From NCBI RefSeq assembly GCF_002163755.1, contig NZ_CP015863.1:1612001-1676000 (forward strand): 64,000 nucleotides of DNA. Direction: 5' to 3'. The position numbers and the translations under genes are program-made. The first letter of the stretch is position 1, and each line of letters begins with the position of its first letter. The notes below the pieces were generated by a model. The model was not told the DNA's origin and did no database searches. It saw only the letters and a program-made list of their open reading frames with translations. This document shows, piece by piece, positions 8,627 to 17,333 of the stretch. This DNA is from Vibrio campbellii CAIM 519 = NBRC 15631 = ATCC 25920 (GTDB taxonomy: Bacteria > Pseudomonadota > Gammaproteobacteria > Enterobacterales > Vibrionaceae).

Positions 8627-10165
8627 ATGAACATATCCAGAAGTCTTCAATCGGTCACAGTGCGGTATACCGTCCCGATATTCCTCATTGCATTATTCAC
8701 TAACTTTACTTACTGGGCGTATCAGCAAGTCGGTGAAGCTCAAAGCCTTTCCAAATATCACGTCAAATCGGCAGAAATTAATCTTAGTACGATCATTGGT
8801 GGCTACCGTGATTTATTGCGAGCAATGAGTTCCGACCAATATTTCACAGAACCCGGTATCTCCTTACACGAGCGTGCACAGAGAGCAATGCCTTATAAAC
8901 AAGCGTTTGACCTTGCGGGCATTGGTTTCAGTGATGGTGTAGGAAACATGGTGAGTACTCATAATGACAAAGTCCACTCTATTGCTCACCGAAAGTACTT
9001 CCACCAGGTTATTCGCACCAAAAAAACAGTCATGACTAATGTCCTCATCGATGTGTCTAACGGGCAAACGGTATATGTATTGTGTCGCCCAATGTTTGAT
9101 AAGGGGGGCGATTTACAAGGTACGATATCTGCGTCCATTCATTTCTCTGAGATTCAAAAAGCATTGGATACAGAGGGAGAGAGCGACATTTATAGCGTGC
9201 TGTTAGATGAAGATCTTAACATCATCAGCCACTCTCGAGACGAGCATTACATTGGTGTTAACTTGTTCAACTACGGTCATGAAAAACTGTTTGACCGTGA
9301 AGAGAATTTAAAAGCACTAACGGGCTCCGAGAAGGGTGGCTTCTTTACTTACAGCTATCCTCTTGATTTATCATACGTTGAATTTACTAGGATAAAAGGT
9401 ACGCCTTGGATTTTGCTTTCCAAAGCGCAATTTAGCACGTTACTTGGCGAAGGCACATTGATGTTTGGTGCAAACGTGTTGTTGATTATTGCTATCTATG
9501 TCGTGATCACACGTTTGATGGGTAAGCAAGTGGTGGGTCTAACACAGCCGCTTGACCGATTCTTGGAAGAGAGTAAGGTTGTGTTTAATGACGCTTCTAT
9601 GGAATTAAAAGAGCATTTCGAGCAAGTAATTAAAGCCAGTCGCAATGGTGTATTTTGCTCACGTAGTGGGTTACTAACCCGTGAGTACTTCCTGCGAGGT
9701 GCAGAGAAATCATTAGCACTTGGCAACACACCTGGAGCCTGTATTTTCTTGGATATGGATAACCTCAAATATATCAACGATACCTACGGTCATCTAGCGG
9801 GTGATCAAGTCCTCGCATTATTTGTAGCGGTATTGAGAGAGAGCTTTGGCCATAAGCGTGACATTGTAGGTCGATTTGGCGGCGACGAATTTGTGGTATT
9901 GACGAAAGAGTTTAGGAACAAGCGGGATCTTGAACTCAAGCTAGATAGCTTTCTTGAAAAGCTACAGAGCACCGCCGACCGTCTAGGTCTCGATATCAAC
10001 TTAACCGCATCCATTGGTGTTGTTATGACAGATAATGCTGGAAGAGACATAGAGACCTTATTGCACTGTTCTGATATGGCAGTGTATCGAGCCAAGCAAT
10101 TGGGCAAAGGACGATATGCGTTTTATCACGCTTCGATGATAGAAGTACCGATATTCAATGAGTGA
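8627..10165 (+). CDS. Membrane diguanylate cyclase with periplasmic Cache-type sensor (GGDEF)
   Basis: 512 residues: membrane segment near 14-31, a periplasmic region of about 250 residues with double-Cache features (FSDGVGNMVSTH, HRKYFHQVI, YVLCRPMFDKGGDLQGTISASI), a second membrane segment near 283-303, and a C-terminal GGDEF domain (signature GGDEF at about 418-422, preceded by FLDMDNLKYINDTYGH). The active-site loop is intact, so it should make c-di-GMP from GTP. The inhibitory I-site position reads HKRD instead of RxxD, suggesting weak product inhibition. It stands alone with its own terminator and is divergent from the hybrid-kinase/porin unit, which may indicate a shared signal. Confidence 0.9.
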   Translation: MNISRSLQSVTVRYTVPIFLIALFTNFTYWAYQQVGEAQSLSKYHVKSAEINLSTIIGGYRDLLRAMSSDQYFTEPGISLHERAQRAMPYKQAFDLAGIGFSDGVGNMVSTHNDKVHSIAHRKYFHQVIRTKKTVMTNVLIDVSNGQTVYVLCRPMFDKGGDLQGTISASIHFSEIQKALDTEGESDIYSVLLDEDLNIISHSRDEHYIGVNLFNYGHEKLFDREENLKALTGSEKGGFFTYSYPLDLSYVEFTRIKGTPWILLSKAQFSTLLGEGTLMFGANVLLIIAIYVVITRLMGKQVVGLTQPLDRFLEESKVVFNDASMELKEHFEQVIKASRNGVFCSRSGLLTREYFLRGAEKSLALGNTPGACIFLDMDNLKYINDTYGHLAGDQVLALFVAVLRESFGHKRDIVGRFGGDEFVVLTKEFRNKRDLELKLDSFLEKLQSTADRLGLDINLTASIGVVMTDNAGRDIETLLHCSDMAVYRAKQLGKGRYAFYHASMIEVPIFNE

Positions 10166-10167
10166 AG

Positions 10168-10192
10168 AGGGAGGCGAGAAGCCTCCCTTTTT
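10168..10192 (+). terminator. Intrinsic terminator of the diguanylate cyclase
   Basis: AGGGAGGC, 5-base loop, GCCTCCCT followed by five T, starting 3 nt after the stop codon. Confidence 0.85.
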
Positions 10193-10246
10193 AATGCGCT
10201 TTGCTCTTGGAGGAGAATTAAACAGAGACCTCTCGAGGCTGTATTT

Positions 10247-10647
10247 TTAGTACATAAATGTCATGCTCACGAACAGGTGTAGAGCGAAACACGCCGCAAG
10301 CATTGGCCATGCTGCGAAGAAAAGTAGGCTGTGGAATAGATCTAGGTACTTAGCGAACGAAGAGAAATTCGAGCCCGCTTGTAATACGAGAATCGCAAGG
10401 TAAGTTAGGTTCTGCCAAAGCCCAGCCATAAATACTCCGATGAAAACTAACTTGGCAATACCCAGCGTGACAGAAAAGCCACTCGAAATATCTAAACCAT
10501 AGAAGCCAGAAAATACCTTCGTAGAATGTTCGGGCACCAAAACTTTATCCAGCGCCTACACAATAGACACTAGTGCGATACTGATTTGCAATGCCAGTAG
10601 AGCTATTCCCAACTGCTGTTGAACTTTGGGTGAAGTGATTGTTTCAT
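10247..10647 (-). pseudogene. DoxX-like small membrane protein gene, frameshifted and with a stop
   Basis: From ATG 10647 (preceded by AAGGA) the frame reads MKQSLHPK and fails; deletion of one A from an AAAA run restores HPKVQQQLGIALLALQ in the next frame. That frame then meets TAG at 10556-10558 where a Trp (TGG) is expected (IV-stop-ALDKVLVPEHS) and continues open to 10247 through three more hydrophobic segments. The four-helix layout, the LDK motif after helix 1 and the length near 130 residues resemble DoxX/DoxD-type membrane proteins, but the family call is tentative. Confidence 0.75.
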
Positions 10648-10649
10648 TT

Positions 10650-10814
10650 TCAGTCCTTCAATAAATAGTGGTAGACCCTAATTGCAGACCGCTTTAGCGA
10701 AACTCTGATTACAGTACGATCGGTAAATATTTGAGTCTCGCACCCGTTTTGTTTCCCCAGTGCAATCCATAAATCATTGGGATATGAGCCTATCGGCAAA
10801 AATGAAGTATTCAT
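10650..10814 (-). CDS. Possible small ORF upstream of the DoxX-like pseudogene (54 aa)
   Basis: An ATG-started frame of 54 codons (MNTSFLPIGSYPNDLW to RVYHYLLKD) ends 2 nt before the DoxX-like start codon, a spacing typical of operons. No family is recognised and there is no clear ribosome site. It may be a remnant of a longer decayed gene or chance. Confidence 0.25.
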   Translation of the reverse strand: MNTSFLPIGSYPNDLWIALGKQNGCETQIFTDRTVIRVSLKRSAIRVYHYLLKD

Positions 10815-10902
10815 TAGCACCAAGTAGATGCGAGTAATAAAAGATGACACACTCTCTTGTTGGACAAGGAGTTGCGTATTAAAGTCATGTAAGGAAAGTT
10901 AG

Positions 10903-11118
10903 ATGAGTAAAGTTGATTGGCATAAAGACCCTATAGAAGACAACACGTTAGTGACTTCCTCTTATAAGAGTACTCAGAATGTACGTCGCTACTTCAAATC
11001 GAAGTGTGGAGATAATTTCGCGTTTGATCGCGGCTTCATGCAATGGATGAAACAAGCAGAGGGCATAACCATGGGGGAAGCCGCAAAAGAATGGTTACGC
11101 AGACAGGAAGCAAAGTAA
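10903..11118 (+). CDS. DUF6434-like small protein
   Basis: 71 residues: the layout DWHKDPI, then TSSYKSTQNVRRYFKSKCGDNF, FDRGFMQWMK and a basic C-terminus resembles a small domain I recall as DUF6434, seen alone or fused to SAP domains. AAGGAAAG precedes the ATG. Function unknown. It is followed 3 nt later by a methyltransferase gene, so both are probably on one transcript. Confidence 0.7.
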   Translation: MSKVDWHKDPIEDNTLVTSSYKSTQNVRRYFKSKCGDNFAFDRGFMQWMKQAEGITMGEAAKEWLRRQEAK

Positions 11119-11121
11119 TTT

Positions 11122-11871
11122 ATGGGTAGCTATCAATACCGTTTAAACAACGATTTCTTCAATTCATTATGGACAAAAGCGGCAGGTGAGCTCTACCCAG
11201 CGAACTTACAGCCTTACAGCAGTTGTACTGTCGAGTTACTCGAGCAAATACAAGGTAAACTCATTAACAATAAACCTAGGACTGTATTGGATTTAGGCTG
11301 TGGAGCTGGTGGTTTTAGTCGCTGGCTTAACCAAGCGTTAGATTGCTACGTGTTAGGCGTAGAACGTTCTGAATTCGCAATTGAGTACGCTAAGCACCAT
11401 ATACAAGAGGGTTCAAGCGTCGAGTTTTCTGTTGTGGAATTTGAAAATTTATCGCGTCTTTACAATAGGTTTGACTGTGTTGTCAGCATCGACGCTCTAC
11501 CATTTGCAAAAGATGAAGACCAATTGTTGTCAGATGTTCATCGCTTACTCAATAAGGATGGTCAACTGATTTTCACTACACGGGAGCCTCTAGAAGCCTC
11601 GCCTAAATCGAAAAAGCTGGGCTGCGCATGGCGTTCAACGCTAGAAAGAAACGGATTTGAATTAGTTGAAGCGATTGAGCGAAAGGGTGTTTCTGAATTT
11701 TGGCATGCCATTTATCAAGAATGGGTGGGCAATGAAGTTCAATTAAGGGAAGTATTACCCAGCGAAGTTGTCGACGGCTTGATGTTGGAAGTGGAGCAGG
11801 TTGGCTCTCGTTTGTTTGACGGACGACCTTGGTGGTTGATTCACGCCAAACGTATCCCCAAGGATGTGTAG
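11122..11871 (+). CDS. Class I SAM-dependent methyltransferase
   Basis: 249 residues with a Rossmann methyltransferase core: motif I VLDLGCGAGGFSRWL (about 56-70), an acidic residue at the end of strand 2 (GVERSEFAIEYA), motif IV region FDCVVSIDALPF, and post-motif LLNKDGQLIFTTREP. Such proteins transfer a methyl group from S-adenosylmethionine to a small molecule; the substrate is not evident. It follows the DUF6434-like gene and precedes, by 11 nt, a decayed unknown gene, so the original unit had at least three genes. Confidence 0.85.
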   Translation: MGSYQYRLNNDFFNSLWTKAAGELYPANLQPYSSCTVELLEQIQGKLINNKPRTVLDLGCGAGGFSRWLNQALDCYVLGVERSEFAIEYAKHHIQEGSSVEFSVVEFENLSRLYNRFDCVVSIDALPFAKDEDQLLSDVHRLLNKDGQLIFTTREPLEASPKSKKLGCAWRSTLERNGFELVEAIERKGVSEFWHAIYQEWVGNEVQLREVLPSEVVDGLMLEVEQVGSRLFDGRPWWLIHAKRIPKDV

Positions 11872-11882
11872 AAAGACGAAAA

Positions 11883-12340
11883 ATGAATATTGTAGAAACG
11901 TTATCTGAACAGTTGAGTGAGATTGGATACCCAGAGAGGCGAGTGTGCACGGGCCTGGTGAGAGCGAACTCTGCCGGTGATTTTCGAATTTTAGACAGCA
12001 AGCAGACTTCGCTTTTGAGCAGTGTGAAACATTGCTGGCAGAGCGTGATTGGGCATTAAGCGTTATTGCGTTTGATTGGGCCTACAGTAAGTGTTTTTTG
12101 AGGCTCAATAAATGCGCGCGCATTCTAGTTTTAAATGCGGCAGGAGGGAACAAAAATTAACGCTGCGGGGTAATTATTTACTTAACTGAGAGCAAGATTG
12201 AGAGAGTAGATGAAGCTTCTATTCGCTTTGGTTCTCTTTTCTATAAAAATCGCGTACAGTTTGCTGGTTTTCCACTAACATCACACCATTATGCCCAACG
12301 CAAAACTGATCCTAATTCGTGGCTTACCGGGCTCTGGTAA
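11883..12340 (+). pseudogene. Unknown protein gene, frameshifted and with an internal stop
   Basis: ATG 11883 opens a coding-like frame (MNIVETLSEQLSEIGYPERR). Near 11985-11993 the coding signal jumps to another frame that reads FRQQADFAFEQCETLLAE, WALSVIAFDWAYSK and ILVLNAAGG, meets TAA at 12158-12160, and continues in that frame through VIIYLTESKIERVDEASIRF to TAA at 12338-12340. The start lies 11 nt after the methyltransferase. No family was recognised. The 3' end overlaps the next gene's start by about 50 nt, so the true end of the ancestral gene is uncertain. Confidence 0.6.
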
Positions 12341-12680
12341 GACGACGCTTGCTAGGAAGTTGTCCAAGCAGTTCAAAGCAAAACATTTTGAAGCTGACAT
12401 GTACTTTGAGAATCAAAGTGGTGAATACGTATTTGATGGTACAAAGCTGACTGATGCCCATGAATGGTGTTTTCAACAAACGCGCAAGTGGTTAGGTAAG
12501 GGAAACACAGTGATTGTTAGTAACACGTTTGTACGTCACTGGGAGATGAAGCGTTATCTTCAGTATTGTGAGAAAAAGGGCATTGAAGTGGAAATAAAGG
12601 TGTGTCGCGAAGAATATCAAAGTATTCATGATGTGCCACTGGTGACGATTGAAAATATGCGTCGGCAGTGGCAAGAGTAA
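12291..12680 (+). CDS. Small P-loop kinase / AAA-type ATP-binding protein
   Basis: 129 residues dominated by a P-loop near the N-terminus (LIRGLPGSGKTTLARKL, Walker A Lys in GKTT) and a short kinase-like body (ADMYFENQSGEYVFD, VIVSNTFVRHWEMKRYL, VEIKVCREEYQSIHDVP). It resembles stand-alone phosphotransferases of the polynucleotide-kinase/zeta-like group, in which the D after the second strand orients the substrate. Substrate unknown. It is shorter than most such kinases but has no sign of breakage. Confidence 0.75.
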   Translation: MPNAKLILIRGLPGSGKTTLARKLSKQFKAKHFEADMYFENQSGEYVFDGTKLTDAHEWCFQQTRKWLGKGNTVIVSNTFVRHWEMKRYLQYCEKKGIEVEIKVCREEYQSIHDVPLVTIENMRRQWQE

Positions 12681-12728
12681 CGTTTCACCTATGTCTTCCT
12701 TTTTGACTTCCGTTCTATCTCGCTAACC

Positions 12729-13367
12729 TTACTGTCCTCGACCATTGATCATGACGACGAGCGTTTTGCTCATGATCGAAATATCCATCGAAATCCAAGA
12801 ATTAAAAGAACTTAGACTTAATGCATAGCTGTGGTCGAAGCCCACTTTGCGGCGAACGTCCTCAATAGACGAGTCATAACCTTGGTTGACTTGCGCTAAG
12901 CCAGTGATACCCGGTAATACGCCGTAGGTACGTTCAACAAAATAAGGAATTTCATCTTCTAGTTTTTGATAGAAAGCAGGGCGCTCTGGGCGAGGGCCAA
13001 TCAGAGACATTTCCCCTCTAAGAACATTGAACAATTGCGGTAGTTCATCCAGGCGCGTCTTGCGTAGGAATCGACCAACAGGGGTTATCCGAGGGTCATT
13101 TTCGCTGGCCCACACCGCTCCTGAGCACTGTTCAGCATCGATGTACATGGTGCGAAACTTCATAATTTCGAACAAGTCCATTTTCTCTGGTGTGCAGCGA
13201 CCAACCCGAAGTTGACGATAAATGACTGGGCCTTTTGAATTGACCACAATGACAAATGCAATCATAAGCATAATTGGTATCGTCGCCAACAAGATGAGTA
13301 GTGAGATAACGACGTCGAAAGCGCGTTTTGCTAAATGAATATTTGAGTCGTAGCGTGAAATTTTCAT
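12729..13367 (-). CDS. sypR: Initiating sugar transferase (undecaprenyl-phosphate glycosyl-1-phosphate transferase), SypR-like
   Basis: 212 residues: one hydrophobic N-terminal re-entrant/membrane segment (VISLLILLATIPIMLMIAF) followed by the monotopic phosphoglycosyl-transferase catalytic domain, with KFRTMY, TRLDELPQLFNVLRGEMS and LIGPRPE. Members attach the first sugar phosphate to undecaprenyl phosphate at the inner face of the membrane. I chose ATG 13367 because TAAGGA lies 8 nt upstream; the frame is open further 5'. It is the last gene of the cluster, 10 nt after the SypQ-like gene, the same place as sypR in V. fischeri. Confidence 0.88.
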   Translation of the reverse strand: MKISRYDSNIHLAKRAFDVVISLLILLATIPIMLMIAFVIVVNSKGPVIYRQLRVGRCTPEKMDLFEIMKFRTMYIDAEQCSGAVWASENDPRITPVGRFLRKTRLDELPQLFNVLRGEMSLIGPRPERPAFYQKLEDEIPYFVERTYGVLPGITGLAQVNQGYDSSIEDVRRKVGFDHSYALSLSSFNSWISMDISIMSKTLVVMINGRGQ

Positions 13368-13377
13368 TGTGTTTTCC

Positions 13378-14574
13378 TTAATGATTAACGCGCTTCCAGC
13401 GGCCATTTTCCATACCAAGTAGGTAACTCAGTCCGCCTACAAAGTTTGCTATGTGTCCAACCACCATGTAGTTGATCAACTTGAACGGCTTAAACAAATT
13501 GAATACTGGTATTAAGTAAGTGATAAACGCCACTAAGTAGACTGCCAACTGTCCGGTTAACAGAAGTTGGAAAGTGGGGTACTCAATGAGCAAAATAGAA
13601 CTCGTCAGGCACATAATCATTAAGTAAGGGGTCGCGAGACGCAAAACCTTTCCTGACAAAAACGCAAATGCGATCCAACGGTAACGAGGTAGTAGCAATC
13701 TTTTTAGCTTCAAGAACTGTTGCATATTGCCTGCGGAGATACGTAGGCGACGTTTGAAGTCAGAATCATCGGAGCTCTCCTCTAACTCAATCGCGAGCAT
13801 CTTTGGTTCATAGACAGAGGCATAGCCCTGAAGCACGATACGCATTGGTAAGATAAAATCATCGTTGATGACCTCTGGCTCTAAAGGTGTGAATAGGTCG
13901 GTTCTAAATGTGTAAAACGCGCCGTGAGAACCGATGGTCGAGCCGATCAATGACTCTTTGAGTTTCACTTTAGATTGATAACGCCAGTAGGCTGCTTCAC
14001 CTTGATTTTGGGTAGACATAATTTGGTAAGTTGCATTGACCACACCAACGTTCTCGTTTTGATAGTGCTGGCTGGCAAGCAAGAGCGAATCGCAAGATAC
14101 AAGAGCAGAAACATCACTCAGAGCAGTGATCTCAGAAGTAACATTTTCCATCTCTGTGTTGATCAAGCTTACTTTACCACGGTTATTTTTATGGTCGTGC
14201 ACGATGAACAAGGTATCTGCGCAAATCGCTTCTTGGATGGTGTCTTGTGCGATCTCTGCGGTGTTATCGGTACAACCATCACAGGCGACGATGATGGTCA
14301 GCTTATTTCTGGGGTAGTCTAAGCTCGCTAGGTTACGAATCTTTTCTGCAATCCATTGCTCTTCATTGTACGCTGGGACGATCACCGTCATCGTTGGAAG
14401 CGTGCAATCGGCTTTTGAAGCTCTATAACAACGTTCTTTCCCCATTTTTTTTGACGTTTGACGTCGCTTGCGACGAGCGGATAACCAATTCAAAACCAAT
14501 GGGTAACCGACGTGATGATAGATGATCAGTAGCGCAGACAAAACGAAGCCGATTGTCCAAAGTAGATCGATCAT
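13378..14574 (-). CDS. sypQ: Membrane glycosyltransferase family 2, SypQ-like
   Basis: 398 residues: an N-terminal membrane segment, a GT2 catalytic domain (TVIVPAYNEEQWIAEKI, VACDGCTDNTAEI, INDDFILPMRIVLQG, FKRRLRISAGNMQQF) and about three C-terminal membrane segments, as in PgaC-type processive synthases. The acceptor-region motif that is often DADA reads ALSDVSA. It uses a nucleotide sugar at the cytoplasmic face to extend the repeat unit. The start codon overlaps the SypP-like stop by 4 nt (ATGA), so the two are translationally coupled. Confidence 0.85.
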   Translation of the reverse strand: MIDLLWTIGFVLSALLIIYHHVGYPLVLNWLSARRKRRQTSKKMGKERCYRASKADCTLPTMTVIVPAYNEEQWIAEKIRNLASLDYPRNKLTIIVACDGCTDNTAEIAQDTIQEAICADTLFIVHDHKNNRGKVSLINTEMENVTSEITALSDVSALVSCDSLLLASQHYQNENVGVVNATYQIMSTQNQGEAAYWRYQSKVKLKESLIGSTIGSHGAFYTFRTDLFTPLEPEVINDDFILPMRIVLQGYASVYEPKMLAIELEESSDDSDFKRRLRISAGNMQQFLKLKRLLLPRYRWIAFAFLSGKVLRLATPYLMIMCLTSSILLIEYPTFQLLLTGQLAVYLVAFITYLIPVFNLFKPFKLINYMVVGHIANFVGGLSYLLGMENGRWKRVNH

Positions 14575-15683
14575 AAGCTCTCTCCTTGAGCCAGAGTCGC
14601 ATAGCGATTAACCATAGTTCTAATGTCAAAGTGCTTAAGAATGTGCTCCCTAGGAGAGCGAGGTGGTGACGCGAGTTGTTGCGATAGGGCGTCGGTCAAC
14701 ATTGGCACTTGGTTTGGTTCTACGAGTGTTCCTGTGTGAGGAGAAAGGGTTTCTCTAACCGCACCAACATCACTGGCTATACAAGGCACACCACACGCCT
14801 GCGCTTCAAGTGTGGAAAGAGGAAAGCCCTCTTGAAGTGACGGTAAGCAAAAGAGGTTGAGGCTTTGGTAAAAACGCGGCATATCATCGACCAAGCCAAG
14901 AAAAGTCACTCTGTCTCGGATGCCCAAGTACTGCGCTTGCGCTTCAAGCAACGATTTTTGGCTTCCGCAACCTGCAATTGCAAGGTGGGTATCTTTGGGG
15001 AGATGGGAAAAAGCTTTGATTAGTATTTCTTGGCCTTTTACCGCTTCCAAGCGTCCAGCCGTACCGATAATAACCTTGTCTTTGGGTAGAGAGAAAAATG
15101 TTCGAGCGGCACTTCTATCGCCATCAGTAAACTTGTTGCAATCTATGCCATTGTGGATGGTGTTTACATTGCGATAGCCTAATTTATTGATGATTTGTTT
15201 TGCAACAAAGTCGGCATCGGCTGCCACTTGTGGCTTAAGCGCATTCAACAGAATCGACTGTAATCGTGCTGCTTTTTTATTGTTTAAGTGCCATGCATCG
15301 TGTTCCGTATGGATTAAGGCTTTCACGCCATTAAGCCGTGCGGCGATGCCTCCGTATAAAAGCGGGCCAATGTGATGCGTGTGAACGACATTCGCATTTA
15401 ATGCCTTCAACTTGGCGCTCAAAGTTCGAATCGTAGTGAGATTGAAACCAGCAGGCTTGTTCAAAAAGTGGAGTTGGGCTTCAAAGCTCTCTAGTTTCTC
15501 CCAATGGTTTAGCGCTGTTGTTTTACTTCCCTCCAAGCTGATAACAAAAACTGAATCTTCGGGTTTCGCAAAGCGTAGCATCTCTAATACCAATGTTTCT
15601 AAGCCTCCGGGAGCTAGATGTTGAACGACGTGAACAATCACGTTGCCCAGTATTGGTGATTCTTGTGTACCTGAGTTTTCCAT
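14571..15683 (-). CDS. sypP: Glycosyltransferase family 4, SypP-like
   Basis: 370 residues with a GT-B fold: N-terminal HVVQHLAPGGLETLVLEM, inter-domain TIHNGIDCNKF, and the C-terminal donor-binding block IIGTAGRLEAVKGQEILIKA and LFCLPSLQEGFPLSTLEAQACG (E-x7-E pattern). A cytosolic enzyme that adds one sugar to the lipid-linked repeat. It is the first gene of the third distal transcription unit: a sigma-54 promoter lies 37 nt before its start, and a terminator isolates it from sypO. Confidence 0.85.
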   Translation of the reverse strand: MENSGTQESPILGNVIVHVVQHLAPGGLETLVLEMLRFAKPEDSVFVISLEGSKTTALNHWEKLESFEAQLHFLNKPAGFNLTTIRTLSAKLKALNANVVHTHHIGPLLYGGIAARLNGVKALIHTEHDAWHLNNKKAARLQSILLNALKPQVAADADFVAKQIINKLGYRNVNTIHNGIDCNKFTDGDRSAARTFFSLPKDKVIIGTAGRLEAVKGQEILIKAFSHLPKDTHLAIAGCGSQKSLLEAQAQYLGIRDRVTFLGLVDDMPRFYQSLNLFCLPSLQEGFPLSTLEAQACGVPCIASDVGAVRETLSPHTGTLVEPNQVPMLTDALSQQLASPPRSPREHILKHFDIRTMVNRYATLAQGESL

Positions 15684-15719
15684 TCCTGAGCCCTCGACGT
15701 ATCGCTATCGCTCAAACGT

Positions 15720-15735
15720 TGCAGGGGGCATGCCA
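15720..15735 (-). promoter_or_regulatory. Sigma-54 (-24/-12) promoter of sypP
   Basis: Minus strand TGGCATGCCCCCTGCA: -24 TGGCAT, 5-nt spacer, -12 CTGCA, close to the consensus TGGCAC-N5-TTGCA. It ends 37 nt upstream of the sypP start. Confidence 0.8.
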
Positions 15736-15804
15736 GAATTTAAGTATCGACTAAACAATGGCTTATATTTAATTGTTATAAAGGTTCAAATTGGAAAATC
15801 GATA

Positions 15805-15819
15805 TTCCTAATTTGAGAT
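15805..15819. promoter_or_regulatory. Degenerate SypG-type enhancer palindrome upstream of sypP
   Basis: TTCCTAATTTGAGAT matches TTCTCAnnnTGAGAA at 9 of the 12 fixed positions (3 mismatches). Its centre lies about 77 bp upstream of the sypP -24 element, the same offset as in front of sypI and sypA. Confidence 0.55.
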
Positions 15820-15857
15820 TCAAAATTGATAGAGGTGAGTTTGAAGTGAAAATGCTC

Positions 15858-15881
15858 AAAAAAACACTCTGAAGAGAGTGT
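15858..15881 (-). terminator. Intrinsic terminator after sypO
   Basis: On the minus strand ACACTCT, CTTC loop, AGAGTGT, followed by seven T. It separates the sypN-O transcript from the sypP promoter. Confidence 0.85.
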
Positions 15882-15905
15882 CCTAGGATTAGTCAAAAAA
15901 CAAGG

Positions 15906-17333
15906 TCAGAATATGACTTTAGGGATGGTGGTGATGACAGGAGCGCCAAGGTGTTTTTCCAATGCTTTGCGAGAGCGAATAGAGTTATCTGCCAGTTCTG
16001 CAATGGTGGCAAGGCCAATGCCTAAACCTGCCCCCCCAATTAATCCAAGAAGAACAAAGATAATAGCAGGTAAGTTAGCTGGCAAGGTTGGCGTGTAAGG
16101 CTCATCGATAACTTTCACGCGTTTGTTTTCTTCAAAAACACCTAAAGATCCTGTCAATTGCGCCATCTCGTAACGTTCAACCAGATCATCATAAAGTTCA
16201 CGCTTTACAGCGACATCACGAGCAAGTCGATTGATTTCTGTTGCTGTGCTACCAAAGCGATTGGCGTCGCTTTCCAGCTCTTGGATCATGTTTCTTAGAC
16301 TAACCGTTTCTTCTTCCAAAGATTCGTAACGGCCGCGCATGATTTGCAGTTGGTGGAGTTGAGATACAAGCAGCGGTTGAGCATCACCAATCGTGCTTAT
16401 GGTCGCTGTACTTGCAATATCCCAAAGTTGGTCACTGTTCATTTCCGGCTGTTTTGAGTTGAGTAGCACTGAGCGCTCCTGTTCCAGACGGTTCAACTCA
16501 CGTAGCTTACCTTGCACTAAACTGTGTGCTTCTGTGTATCGTGCACGCAATAGAGTGAGCTCACTTCGAATCTCGATAATTTGCTCTTCAATCTTACCAA
16601 TCACCGGATTGGTCTTTGAAAGTTGCTGGTCTAAACTACCAAGGCTACGCTTGACACCCGCTAACTCGGCTTCCTTCTCTGCCAACGTTTGTTTTAAGCT
16701 GGCGAGACGCGTCAAGCTCTGTGCTTGCATCGCTGGTGTTGCATGAGAATAAGCGTTTTTGTATTCAGCAAAAGCTTGTTCCGCTTTGTCCAATTCTTCA
16801 CGGCGTTTATCAATGTGAATAGTCAAGAAGTGGCTAGAATCCTTTATTGATGAACGCTCTGGCGCTAAGAGCTGTTCGACAAAGTGATTGCTGACAGAGC
16901 CTAACACCGCTTCCATCCCTTCTGATTGGCTGCTCGTGAGTTGGATTTGAATGAAGTCCTTACCGAGTTGTTGAACCGTTAAGCGATTGGCAAGGTCTTT
17001 TATGATGAACTCTTGTTCGCTAGCGTCCATTGTATCGTTGATCAAGCCTTGTTCTTTGGCGACGGAATATAGTACATGACGGCTTTTGAGTAGGGTACTC
17101 AAAGCACTCAACCGGTCTTTCAACATTGTTGAAACTGCAAGGTCTTCAAGGAATGGGTTCATTTTGGCCGTTTCTTGGATCAGCATGCTGGTGTGAGCCA
17201 CATACTTAGTCGGCACTGCTTTACTGACAAGGAAGCCCAAAATAGGCAGCACTATCATAGGGATTACAATCAGGTAGCGGCGTCGCCATGCGCCGTGCAG
17301 TAATAGAGTGAGGTTGTCTCTTAAATCGCTCAT
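15906..17333 (-). CDS. sypO: Polysaccharide copolymerase / chain-length regulator (Wzz-GumC type), SypO-like
   Basis: 475 residues: a membrane segment near 20-40 (YLIVIPMIVLPILGFLVSKA), a long periplasmic region with extensive coiled coil (about 150-400, rich in E, L, K, A), and a C-terminal membrane segment with the Pro/Gly-rich signature of PCP proteins (IDEPYTPTLPANLPAIIFVLL then GLGIGLATI). Members set the chain length of Wzy-made polymer and link it to the export channel. No cytoplasmic kinase domain is fused; the SypD-like protein is the separate partner. The start overlaps the SypN-like stop by 4 nt. Confidence 0.9.
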   Translation of the reverse strand: MSDLRDNLTLLLHGAWRRRYLIVIPMIVLPILGFLVSKAVPTKYVAHTSMLIQETAKMNPFLEDLAVSTMLKDRLSALSTLLKSRHVLYSVAKEQGLINDTMDASEQEFIIKDLANRLTVQQLGKDFIQIQLTSSQSEGMEAVLGSVSNHFVEQLLAPERSSIKDSSHFLTIHIDKRREELDKAEQAFAEYKNAYSHATPAMQAQSLTRLASLKQTLAEKEAELAGVKRSLGSLDQQLSKTNPVIGKIEEQIIEIRSELTLLRARYTEAHSLVQGKLRELNRLEQERSVLLNSKQPEMNSDQLWDIASTATISTIGDAQPLLVSQLHQLQIMRGRYESLEEETVSLRNMIQELESDANRFGSTATEINRLARDVAVKRELYDDLVERYEMAQLTGSLGVFEENKRVKVIDEPYTPTLPANLPAIIFVLLGLIGGAGLGIGLATIAELADNSIRSRKALEKHLGAPVITTIPKVIF

